From NCBI GenBank assembly GCA_024244665.1, contig JAAEOI010000610.1:1-6268 (forward strand): a stretch of 6,268 nt of DNA, written 5' to 3'. The DNA is from Bacteroidota bacterium (GTDB lineage Bacteria; Bacteroidota; Bacteroidia; Bacteroidales; GCA-2748055). Below the pieces are notes generated by a model. That model had not been told where the DNA came from and made no database searches. It saw only the letters and a program-made list of their open reading frames with translations. A program made the position numbers and the translations under genes. This document shows, in pieces, positions 1 to 6,268 of the stretch (its first letter is position 1; each line of letters opens with the position of its first letter).

Positions 1-56
1 GACCTACAAAGCCCACAGAGAACTTGCATCTATATGAGAGACATTCCGAAAAATAA
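1..56 (+). CDS. C-terminal end of an upstream gene, probably a GH43 paralogue (5' part outside window)
   Basis: The frame whose codons begin at base 3 encodes 17 residues, PTKPTENLHLYERHSEK, then TAA at 54-56. The two bases before it (GA) fit a GGA glycine codon, giving a GPTKPT tail. The complete GH43 protein downstream carries the same GPTKPT at residues 561-566 and also ends in a short charged stretch finishing HSNK, compared with HSEK here. At DNA level, bases 3-17 match 1776-1790 at 14 of 15 positions, and the remaining tails differ by one codon in length. The stop is followed by a 36-bp gap to the next start, which fits operon spacing. The inference is that the gene to the left is a tandem GH43 relative. 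The match is short, no catalytic domain is visible, and another frame is open from base 1 to 81, so the call is tentative. Confidence 0.5.
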   Translation, partial: PTKPTENLHLYERHSEK

Positions 57-86
57 CAAATGTATATTAAGCATTAAATAACAAAT
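51..86 (+). repeat. 11-bp direct repeat in the leader of the GH43 gene
   Basis: AAATAACAAAT occurs at 51-61 and again at 76-86, a 25-bp period. The first copy overlaps the stop codon of the upstream reading frame, and the second ends seven bases before the GH43 start codon. The stretch is very A/T-rich, which is common before Bacteroidota start codons, so the repeat may be compositional. No Bacteroidota-type promoter (TTG about 20 bases before TAnnTTTG) is recognisable in 57-92. The only purine-rich element is AGGA at 87-90, too close to the ATG to be a standard ribosome binding site. Confidence 0.5.
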
Positions 87-92
87 AGGAAT

Positions 93-1826
93 ATGAGAGC
101 AATTATTAGAAGTTTTTTGTGTGTGGCATTTATTTTTGGGTCAATTCTCACCTCCTGGTCGCAGAATGAGAACATGATAAAAAATGCAGTTATTCCGGGA
201 TTCAATCCCGATCCATCCATCTGCAAGGTTGGGGATACCTATTACGTGACTACCTCAAGTTTCCAATTTTGGCCTGGTTTGCCGATATATGAAAGTAAAG
301 ATTTGAAGAATTGGAAATTAATTGACTATGTATTAAAAGAGACTCGCCATGCGGACCTTTTCCGGATTTGTAACTCAGGAGGTATATGGGCGCCGGATCT
401 ATCCTACAATGAGCAGGAAGATCTGTTTTATATCGCATATACGATTGCCGGAGGGGAGCTCTGGGACCATGAAACTCCCAATTTTATGGCCACCTCCAAA
501 TCCATACATGGACCATGGTCCGACCCCGTGTACCTGAATTCACGGGGGAACGATCCTGCCATGTTTCATGACAGCGATGGGAGGCACTGGTATGTTTGCA
601 GCGATTTCGTCTTAGAACCGAGAAAGCCACCGCACAAGGGGATGTTCATGCAGGAATATGATCCTGTACAAAAGAAACTGGTGGGTCCCCATAAGCGGAT
701 CTTTGAAGGAACTGACCTGGGGTTTTTTGAAGGCTCCAAGATGTTCAAACGCGGTGACTGGTACTACCTGGTGGCAGCCGAAGGCGGGACCCAATACGGG
801 CATGCCATGACCATGGCAAGGTCGAAGGACATCTGGGGCCCCTATGAAGTGCATCCCGATAATCCGGTTTTGACCGCCCGTGGTGCGTCTTCTATGATAA
901 AAAGAGCAGGGCACGGAGACATTCAGGATGTCAGTGGCGACAGGGCTGTGGTCATATACCTGGCTGGCCGGCCGGTGGAGAAGAATGATAAATTCTACAG
1001 TACCATGGGAAGGGAAACCTTCATCGCCAATGCGGAATGGCATGAAGATGGATGGCTCTACCTGGATAACAAATCACCCCAGAATGAGGTGCCCATGTTG
1101 CTGCCCGAAGGAGAGACTCACGTGGTATCTTCCAACGATGAGTTTGATGGTGAGCTATCGCTTCACTGGAACAGCCTGCGTATACCTCTGAGCCCGGAGC
1201 TGATCGACCTGAAAAGCAAGCCGGGGTCACTGAAACTTAAGGGAACACCGAGTTTTATTCACAGCATGGATTATCCTTCAATTCTGGTACAAAGAGCCAG
1301 GCATCATCAGTATAAGATTTCCACACAATTGACCTTCGAGCCCAACGCCATACAGCAGGAAGCAGGTCTGGTGGTGTATTATGACAACCGTCGCTGGTAT
1401 TACTTTAACAAAACCATGGATGAAGAATTGGGCGTGTGCCTCAGCATCAGTTCCCTTTATGACAAAACAGAGCTGGTACCGCTGAAAGTAGAGGGCAGTG
1501 TGGCACTGGAAATAGAGTGTGATGGGTATGACCTTCATTTCTTTTACAAGGACGAGAACCAGGCCCGTAAAAAAATCGGTACAAGAAATGCCCTGTGGCT
1601 GAGCGATGAAGGCATAAAGGAGAAAGGTCCCTTAGAATATAATTTTACCGGTACCATGGTGGGGATTGCAGTTTGGGATCATACCGATTATGCCCCTGCT
1701 GCAGAGTTCAGCTATTTCCATTACGAAGGAAAAGACTCATGGCCAGACTTTGTGAAGAACAAGGAGTTTTTCGGGCCCACAAAGCCCACATACGATAAAC
1801 GCCCTGAGGAACATTCCAATAAGTGA
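93..1826 (+). CDS. Secreted GH43 glycosidase, beta-xylosidase type (possible alpha-L-arabinofuranosidase)
   Basis: Predicted to hydrolyse non-reducing terminal xylose (or arabinofuranose) from oligosaccharides by the inverting GH43 mechanism, probably in the periplasm. Residues 1-24 form a Sec signal peptide (hydrophobic core about 7-20, likely cleavage after SWSQ), which supports the ATG at 93. Residues about 31-330 are the five-bladed propeller: catalytic base Asp40 in NPDPS, pKa-modulating Asp154 in GNDPAMF, acid Glu213 in FFEGSK, His274 in GHGDIQD, and Arg307 in GRETF. The spacings 114 and 59 between the three carboxylates almost equal those of known GH43 xylosidases (Asp15/Asp128/Glu187 in Geobacillus XynB3). 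Residues about 345-545 are the concanavalin-like C-terminal domain of this type (RARHHQYKI, EAGLVVYYDNRRWYYF). The 577-residue length suits a full, intact two-domain enzyme. Xylosidase and arabinofuranosidase activity cannot be told apart by eye. It lies 36 bp before the sulfatase gene and is probably co-transcribed with it. Confidence 0.93.
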   Translation: MRAIIRSFLCVAFIFGSILTSWSQNENMIKNAVIPGFNPDPSICKVGDTYYVTTSSFQFWPGLPIYESKDLKNWKLIDYVLKETRHADLFRICNSGGIWAPDLSYNEQEDLFYIAYTIAGGELWDHETPNFMATSKSIHGPWSDPVYLNSRGNDPAMFHDSDGRHWYVCSDFVLEPRKPPHKGMFMQEYDPVQKKLVGPHKRIFEGTDLGFFEGSKMFKRGDWYYLVAAEGGTQYGHAMTMARSKDIWGPYEVHPDNPVLTARGASSMIKRAGHGDIQDVSGDRAVVIYLAGRPVEKNDKFYSTMGRETFIANAEWHEDGWLYLDNKSPQNEVPMLLPEGETHVVSSNDEFDGELSLHWNSLRIPLSPELIDLKSKPGSLKLKGTPSFIHSMDYPSILVQRARHHQYKISTQLTFEPNAIQQEAGLVVYYDNRRWYYFNKTMDEELGVCLSISSLYDKTELVPLKVEGSVALEIECDGYDLHFFYKDENQARKKIGTRNALWLSDEGIKEKGPLEYNFTGTMVGIAVWDHTDYAPAAEFSYFHYEGKDSWPDFVKNKEFFGPTKPTYDKRPEEHSNK

Positions 1827-1862
1827 TGTCCGGATCTTAACTCAATTATATTCCACCGTCAC

Positions 1863-3404
1863 ATGAAATCCATCCTGTCGTTTTGTTTGTTGATCCTGTT
1901 TTCAATGCCGGTAATTTATGCGCAGAAGCCACCCAATTTCATTCTGATCACCGTGGATGATATGAACTGGGACAGTCCCGGTTTTTCAGGGGGAGTAGCA
2001 AGGAATGTCACCCCCAACCTGGACCGCCTTGCAGCACAGGGGCGCTATTTCTCAAAAGCCCATGTGACGGTCGCGGTATGTCAGCCATCACGCCAATCCA
2101 TGTTAACCGGAGTCTATCCTCCGAACAATGGTGCCCTTGGGTTTTTCCCCATCAATGAGGACGTACCCACGCTGACCGGCATCCTGTCGGAACATGGTTA
2201 CTTCAATGGAATATTCGGAAAAATTGAACACATGCAGCCCATGCACCAGTTTGCCTGGGACATGATCGAGAGCGATTTGGATAGCGAACGCTTTTACCTA
2301 TCGCTTGGGCGGGATCCAAACTTTGCTTACCAGGCTACCAAAACCTATATCAGCCGTGCGCAAAAGGAGGGGAAACCTTTTTTTATCAATGCCAATGCAT
2401 TGGACCCCCACCGTCCCTTTCATAACAGTGATGACGAACGCAACCGCTTCAAGGACGTCCTCGATGAATACCCCGATCCTTCCCATAGCTATGCCAGCGG
2501 CGAGGTGGCCGTACCTGCCTTCCTGCCTGATCTACCGGAGATTCGTGATGAAATGGCCCAGTATGCCTCCTCGGTTCGCCGTGCGGACGATGTGGTGGGG
2601 GCAACGCTCAGGGCCCTGAAGGAATCCGGCGAGGAAGAGCATACCATCGTCATTTTTCTTTCAGACAACGGCATGCCCTTTCCATTTGGCAAATGGGATG
2701 TATATATGCAAAGTACCCGCACCCCGTTGCTGATTCGCTGGCCCGGGAAAATAAAACCAGGAAGAGATGATGAGCACTATATCACTTCTGTGGATCTGAT
2801 GCCCACCATTCTGGAGTACGCCGGAATCGAAGCCAAACATGCATTGGATGGTCGTTCCCTGGTTTCCTTGCTTGAAGATCGGCCAGTGGATGACTGGCGT
2901 GATTTTGTGGTTACAGCGCATTACGAAGCCATTCTATATGGCTTTGCTTTAAAAAACATTGCCCGCAATCAGGGTAAGGATCTGGCAGAGGTGCACGGCG
3001 CCTACCAGGAACAGGGCTGGGAGCTTCGGCCTGATCATTCGAATGAGGGGACGATGTCTTTACCCATCAATAAGAGAGCCATTCACGTGAACGGTTTACT
3101 GTACATATACAATCCCTGGGTGGTATTGAACATGGAAAACCGGAGGGAAGGTGGCAGCAGCCTTCATGCAATGATCGTGAGCGCCCCCAAGGATGCGGAC
3201 ATTAAGGAACGACTGGATTTTTACCTTACAAGGGTTCCGGAGGAACTCTACCACCTGGGAAAAGACCCGCATTCGCTCAACAATCTCATCGATGATCCGG
3301 GATTCGCCGGAGATCTTCATGCAGCCCGCAAGGCATTGCTTGAGTGGATGCAGGATTCAAGGGATCCCAACGCTGACGAATTCCGTAACTTCCTGGCAAA
3401 ATGA
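1863..3404 (+). CDS. Secreted S1-family formylglycine sulfatase, SGSH / S1_8-like
   Basis: Predicted to remove a sulfate ester (less likely an N-sulfate) from a saccharide in the periplasm. Residues 1-20 are a Sec signal peptide, with cleavage likely before Gln21. The sulfatase signature lies at 71-83, with Cys73 in CQPSR and TG at 82-83; Cys73 must be oxidised to formylglycine, usually by a radical-SAM maturase (anSME) that is not in this window. Metal and active-site residues appear in order: Asp32-Asp33 (VDDMN), Cys73, Arg77, Lys120 and His123 (GKIEHMQP), His183 (DPHRPF), Asp268-Asn269 (LSDNG), Lys277 (FGKWDVY). The block STRTPLLIRWPG at 284-295 is typical of the family. The GFFPINEDVPTL segment and the GKIEH motif recall heparan N-sulfatase (SGSH) and SulfAtlas S1_8-like enzymes, but the subfamily needs a profile search. 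At 513 residues it is full length. No ribosome binding site is visible, and its stop overlaps the next start. Confidence 0.93.
   Translation: MKSILSFCLLILFSMPVIYAQKPPNFILITVDDMNWDSPGFSGGVARNVTPNLDRLAAQGRYFSKAHVTVAVCQPSRQSMLTGVYPPNNGALGFFPINEDVPTLTGILSEHGYFNGIFGKIEHMQPMHQFAWDMIESDLDSERFYLSLGRDPNFAYQATKTYISRAQKEGKPFFINANALDPHRPFHNSDDERNRFKDVLDEYPDPSHSYASGEVAVPAFLPDLPEIRDEMAQYASSVRRADDVVGATLRALKESGEEEHTIVIFLSDNGMPFPFGKWDVYMQSTRTPLLIRWPGKIKPGRDDEHYITSVDLMPTILEYAGIEAKHALDGRSLVSLLEDRPVDDWRDFVVTAHYEAILYGFALKNIARNQGKDLAEVHGAYQEQGWELRPDHSNEGTMSLPINKRAIHVNGLLYIYNPWVVLNMENRREGGSSLHAMIVSAPKDADIKERLDFYLTRVPEELYHLGKDPHSLNNLIDDPGFAGDLHAARKALLEWMQDSRDPNADEFRNFLAK
3401..3404 (+). promoter_or_regulatory. ATGA stop/start overlap, likely translational coupling
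   Basis: The sulfatase stop TGA (3402-3404) is nested in ATGA with the GH106-like start ATG (3401-3403). There is no purine-rich ribosome binding site just upstream (the preceding bases are CTTCCTGGCAAA). Translation of the large hydrolase probably depends on ribosomes finishing the sulfatase, which would keep the two products in a linked ratio. The overlap is seen directly; the coupling is inferred. Confidence 0.75.
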
Positions 3405-6220
3405 AACGCAGAAACTTTATCAGAACCACCGCTGCAGGTACAGCAGGAATGTTGTATGTGAATTCTTTTTTAGGATGCACTAATTCTGAATTATTAGAAA
3501 CAAGCTTGGAAGATCACTTTAAGAACTTTCAAAATCCGCCAAATAGTTCAAGACTATTTGTTCGTTGGTGGTGGAACGGGAACCGATTAGATGCCAATGA
3601 AATTGTTCGTGAGATAGACGTTATGAAAGCTGCGGGAATTACCGGAATAGAGATTAATCCTATCGCTTTCCCTGAACATGCCGATCCTTGTGGATATGAA
3701 GAACTGGTTCTTTTTGAAGAGAAGTGGTTAAATATGTTCGAACTGGCACTAAAAGAAGCGAAAAAGCGCAAGATGGTTTGCGACATGATTGTTGGCTCGG
3801 GCTGGCCCTTTGGGGGCGAATTTCTTGAAAAGGAGGAGCAGACCCAGGTAATGGCTCTAGAGGTAATTGATATGGAAGGAGGAAGGTCTCATACCATTTC
3901 AGTGCAAGAGGTATTGGATCGCATAGAACCAGATGTATTTGTACCCTATTCTGAAAAATATAAGGAATTGTATATGCTTCGTCTGGCTCCTAAAGCAATG
4001 CAGACATTTACTGAAGGGCAAGATGTAACAGATAAAGTAAAAAATAACAAAATAACCCTGGAGTTGCCAAAAGGGGAATATGTCCTCTATTGTGTTGCCA
4101 GGCTCTATGGTTATGTGGGAGTTACCCACGGAGCCCCGGGGGCAAAAGGACCGGTTCTGAATCATTACAATAAGGGAGCTGTAACCCGGTATCTGAACCG
4201 TACATCTGACTACATTAAGGGGAGAATAGGGAATATGGGCGACTATCTTCGTGCTGTATTTTGTGACAGCCTAGAGTTGGAAGGAGCCAACTGGTGCGAA
4301 GATATGCTTGAGCAGTTTGAAAAACGGCGTGGATATTCTTTAGAATCCTATTATCCCTACCTTTTAAAGAAAATTGAGCACTTTGGTTATCCGATTGAAG
4401 GGGATTACGGCTGTGTTTTTTCTGATGAGGTACAGGAGTTCTTAAATCGGGTTAACCTGGATTATTACCATACACGATTGGAGTTATTCAGGGAACGTTT
4501 TATTGATACTTTTAATGATTGGTGCCATGAAAATAATGTCCTGTCCCGGATACAGGCTTACGGGAGAGGCTATCACCCTGTAGAATCCAGTATGCTGGTA
4601 GATCTTCCAGAGGGTGAAACATGGCTGTTTAAAGAGGTGGGGCGGGAGCATTCCTATGATCTTACTTTTGGGAGAGCCCCTCGCATCTGCAATAAAGCTG
4701 TGGCATCAGGAGCATTGCTTGCTGGTAAACAACTTGTAAGTTGTGAAGATTTAACCAATACCCAAATGGTTTTTATGGCCACCCTGGAGAACCTGAAAAT
4801 TGGAGGTGACCAAACGAATATTTCCGGCATAAACCATTCCATTTTGCATGGTTTTAACTATTCTCCACTTGAAGCACCTTTCCCTGGATGGGTACGGTAT
4901 GGCACATTCTTTAACGAACGCAATACCTGGTGGCCCTATTTTAAGCTGTGGTCCGATTATAGAGCACGCGTTTCATATTTGCTGCAGAATGCTGTTCCTC
5001 AGGCTAATGTAGCAGTCTTTCAGCCATATAATGATTTGTGGATGAAGCATGGTGCCCAGTTTATTCCATGGGTTAGAAAGGTCCATCCCGAATATCAGTA
5101 CACCCTTTGGGAAGCAATTCATCAGAATGGAGGTGGTTGTGAATATGTAACAGAAAACATTGTTAACGGAGCGATATATGAGAATGGTAAAATGAAATAT
5201 GGCCAGCGTTCCTATGACACACTTCTGATGCCGGAAGTTGAAACGCTTGATATTAAAACGATTAAGTCACTTGAAGCTTTTGTGCATTCCGGTGGACGTA
5301 TTGTGTTTATTGGCAATAGCCCATTTAAATCTCCCCTGTATAAGGAAAGGGAGAAAAACGATACAGAGGTAAAATCAATGATTGATGGTTTAATTAAATC
5401 CGGCAATGGCAAGGTTGTTAATTATCCGGCGCCCTCTGGTGACCTCATTGAATGGTATGGTAAAATGCAGCAATCCCTGAACTTTATGCCTTATGTTAAG
5501 TTTGAGCAGACTAATAAGTACTTAATTCAATCGAGTTATAAACTGGGTGAGAATAGTCTGTATTTTCTGGTCAATTACAGTTTGTCGGAAGATATTACTC
5601 TCCATGCAGAGTTTATGGCAAAGCCAGGACAAACACCTTGGTTATGGAATACCGATACCGGGGAACGGTATGTTTTACCATCCGAAGGGAACAGATTGGA
5701 ACTTACCCTTCCACGTGCCACCAGTATGATGGTTGTGTTTGATAACAATGCGGAGGGTATAACATACAGTCCGCTGCGATTAGGATCAGAAGGAAGAGAA
5801 ATTACAGGAGCCTGGCATCTGGAGCTGAACCATATGAATGGTGAAAAGACCGAGATGGAAATACCGTCCTTAACAGACCTTTCCCAAATACCGGAGACGA
5901 AAGGATTTGCGGGCACTGTGACCTATACTAAAACCCTCACACTGGATAATGATCAATACGCGTGCATTGATCTGGGCGATGTGCAGGGAGTTGCTGAGCT
6001 TAGTGTGAATGGTGAGAATCTGGGGGTAAAATGGTACGGCGATTACACCTTTAATGTTAGAGGAGCCCTTAAAAAGGGCGGAAACCAGATATCGGTCAAG
6101 GTTACAACCATTACCGGGAATTATCTTAAAACACAAAAAGATAATGCCGTAGCCCAGAAGTGGACAGCGAAACAAGATTTTTATTCCATGGGGATGTTGG
6201 GTAAAGTGCTGATAGGGTAA
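3401..6220 (+). CDS. GH106-like glycoside hydrolase (putative alpha-L-rhamnosidase) with Tat-type leader
   Basis: Predicted to cleave terminal alpha-L-rhamnose (GH106, inverting, calcium-dependent in characterised members) from a glycan. The N-terminus has a twin-arginine motif (RRNFIR, residues 3-8), a short hydrophobic stretch and FLGC at 23-26, so it may be a Tat substrate and possibly a lipoprotein with Cys26 as anchor; the lipobox is imperfect. Residues about 45-145 carry the GH106 opening (FVRWWWNGN, a GITGIEI strand, GSGWPFGGE). About 150-270 is a beta-rich insert ending in NHYNKGAV. The barrel core continues with CDSLELEG (288-295), RRGY (309-312), DLPEGET (401-407) and VSCEDLTN (446-453); Glu292, Glu294, Glu404 and Glu449 are candidate catalytic or calcium-binding carboxylates that I cannot assign. 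Residues about 530-640 resemble an amidotransferase-like accessory domain. Residues about 800-939 form a galactose-binding-like (GH2 sugar-binding type) domain (LGDVQGVAELSVNGENLGV). At 939 residues it appears intact. Its G+C is lower than that of the sulfatase. Specificity is uncertain because GH106-like clades are diverse. Confidence 0.82.
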   Translation: MKRRNFIRTTAAGTAGMLYVNSFLGCTNSELLETSLEDHFKNFQNPPNSSRLFVRWWWNGNRLDANEIVREIDVMKAAGITGIEINPIAFPEHADPCGYEELVLFEEKWLNMFELALKEAKKRKMVCDMIVGSGWPFGGEFLEKEEQTQVMALEVIDMEGGRSHTISVQEVLDRIEPDVFVPYSEKYKELYMLRLAPKAMQTFTEGQDVTDKVKNNKITLELPKGEYVLYCVARLYGYVGVTHGAPGAKGPVLNHYNKGAVTRYLNRTSDYIKGRIGNMGDYLRAVFCDSLELEGANWCEDMLEQFEKRRGYSLESYYPYLLKKIEHFGYPIEGDYGCVFSDEVQEFLNRVNLDYYHTRLELFRERFIDTFNDWCHENNVLSRIQAYGRGYHPVESSMLVDLPEGETWLFKEVGREHSYDLTFGRAPRICNKAVASGALLAGKQLVSCEDLTNTQMVFMATLENLKIGGDQTNISGINHSILHGFNYSPLEAPFPGWVRYGTFFNERNTWWPYFKLWSDYRARVSYLLQNAVPQANVAVFQPYNDLWMKHGAQFIPWVRKVHPEYQYTLWEAIHQNGGGCEYVTENIVNGAIYENGKMKYGQRSYDTLLMPEVETLDIKTIKSLEAFVHSGGRIVFIGNSPFKSPLYKEREKNDTEVKSMIDGLIKSGNGKVVNYPAPSGDLIEWYGKMQQSLNFMPYVKFEQTNKYLIQSSYKLGENSLYFLVNYSLSEDITLHAEFMAKPGQTPWLWNTDTGERYVLPSEGNRLELTLPRATSMMVVFDNNAEGITYSPLRLGSEGREITGAWHLELNHMNGEKTEMEIPSLTDLSQIPETKGFAGTVTYTKTLTLDNDQYACIDLGDVQGVAELSVNGENLGVKWYGDYTFNVRGALKKGGNQISVKVTTITGNYLKTQKDNAVAQKWTAKQDFYSMGMLGKVLIG

Positions 6221-6223
6221 AAA

Positions 6224-6254
6224 AAAGAGGATGCCCGCACAAGACATCCACTTT
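6224..6254. terminator. Hairpin terminator, stronger for leftward transcription
   Basis: GGATG at 6229-6233 pairs with CATCC at 6245-6249 around an 11-base loop. The stem continues past one mismatch with AAAG (6224-6227) against CTTT (6251-6254). The TAA stop of the GH106-like gene runs into eight A residues (6219-6226). On the minus strand the stem is therefore followed by a run of T, a normal intrinsic terminator, whereas on the plus strand only CTTTAAACTG follows, a poor U-tract. It may be bidirectional, ending this operon and a convergent gene just beyond the right edge. The short stem keeps confidence moderate. Confidence 0.45.
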
Positions 6255-6268
6255 AAACTGAAACAGGC

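Noticed and set aside
1..81. Frame open from base 1 to the TAA at 79-81 as the end of the upstream gene
   Set aside because: Its translation shows nothing familiar, while the frame ending at 54-56 reproduces the tail motif of the neighbouring GH43 protein. Not strictly excluded.
57..92. Promoter for the GH43 gene
   Set aside because: No TAnnTTTG element or properly spaced -33 TTG is visible, and the gap is only 36 bp, which fits an internal operon position better.
612..1043. 143-codon open frame on the minus strand
   Set aside because: It lies antisense to the conserved GH43 catalytic domain, has no recognisable domain, and is explained as a shadow of a well-supported gene.
93..1826. Lipoprotein signal on the GH43 protein (Cys10)
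   Set aside because: Cys10 sits inside the hydrophobic core with no lipobox context; the leader reads as an ordinary Sec signal peptide ending near residue 24.
1827..1862. Regulatory element or terminator between the GH43 and sulfatase genes
   Set aside because: The 36-bp gap holds no convincing hairpin, T-tract, promoter or ribosome binding site.
5870..6247. 125-codon open frame on the minus strand reaching into the downstream gap
   Set aside because: Nearly all of it is antisense to the conserved C-terminal sugar-binding domain of the GH106-like protein, and its start lies in the terminator hairpin. There is no family resemblance.
1..6268. CRISPR arrays, tRNA/rRNA genes, insertion sequences, defence or phage genes
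   Set aside because: No regularly spaced repeats, cloverleaf-like segments, transposase motifs or terminal inverted repeats were seen; the three long genes fill almost the whole window.

Overview
The window looks like an interior piece of a polysaccharide utilisation locus from a member of the Bacteroidota. The signs are a secreted glycosidase / sulfatase / glycosidase series on one strand, almost no Shine-Dalgarno sequences, A/T-rich leaders before start codons, and a Tat-type leader with a possible lipobox on a large glycoside hydrolase. The lineage is an inference; there is no SusC/SusD pair, regulator, rRNA or other taxonomic marker in view.

Layout, all on the + strand: (1) bases 1-56 hold the last codons of an upstream gene whose C-terminal tail resembles that of the next gene, suggesting a tandem paralogue; (2) 93-1826 is a Sec-exported GH43 enzyme of the beta-xylosidase type with a C-terminal beta-sandwich domain; (3) 1863-3404 is a Sec-exported, cysteine-type S1 (formylglycine) sulfatase that resembles the heparan N-sulfatase (SGSH) / S1_8-like branch; (4) 3401-6220 is a GH106-like (alpha-L-rhamnosidase family) enzyme with a twin-arginine leader, overlapping the sulfatase by 4 bases; (5) 6221-6268 holds a hairpin that reads as a better terminator for leftward than for rightward transcription.

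The gaps are 36 bp, 36 bp and a 4-bp overlap, and no promoter is visible between genes, so the three genes and the upstream one are probably a single transcript. Together they suggest stepwise removal of a pentose (xylose or arabinose), a sulfate ester and a terminal rhamnose from a sulfated, rhamnose-containing glycan. Green-algal ulvan is the natural candidate, but sulfated or decorated rhamnogalacturonan-like material is not excluded. Substrate assignment is inference from family membership.

I see no wholly new kind of system. The points most worth a second look are the probable tandem GH43 duplication cut by the left edge, the GH106-like protein of uncertain specificity with a Tat/lipoprotein-like leader, and a G+C step at the sulfatase/GH106 junction.
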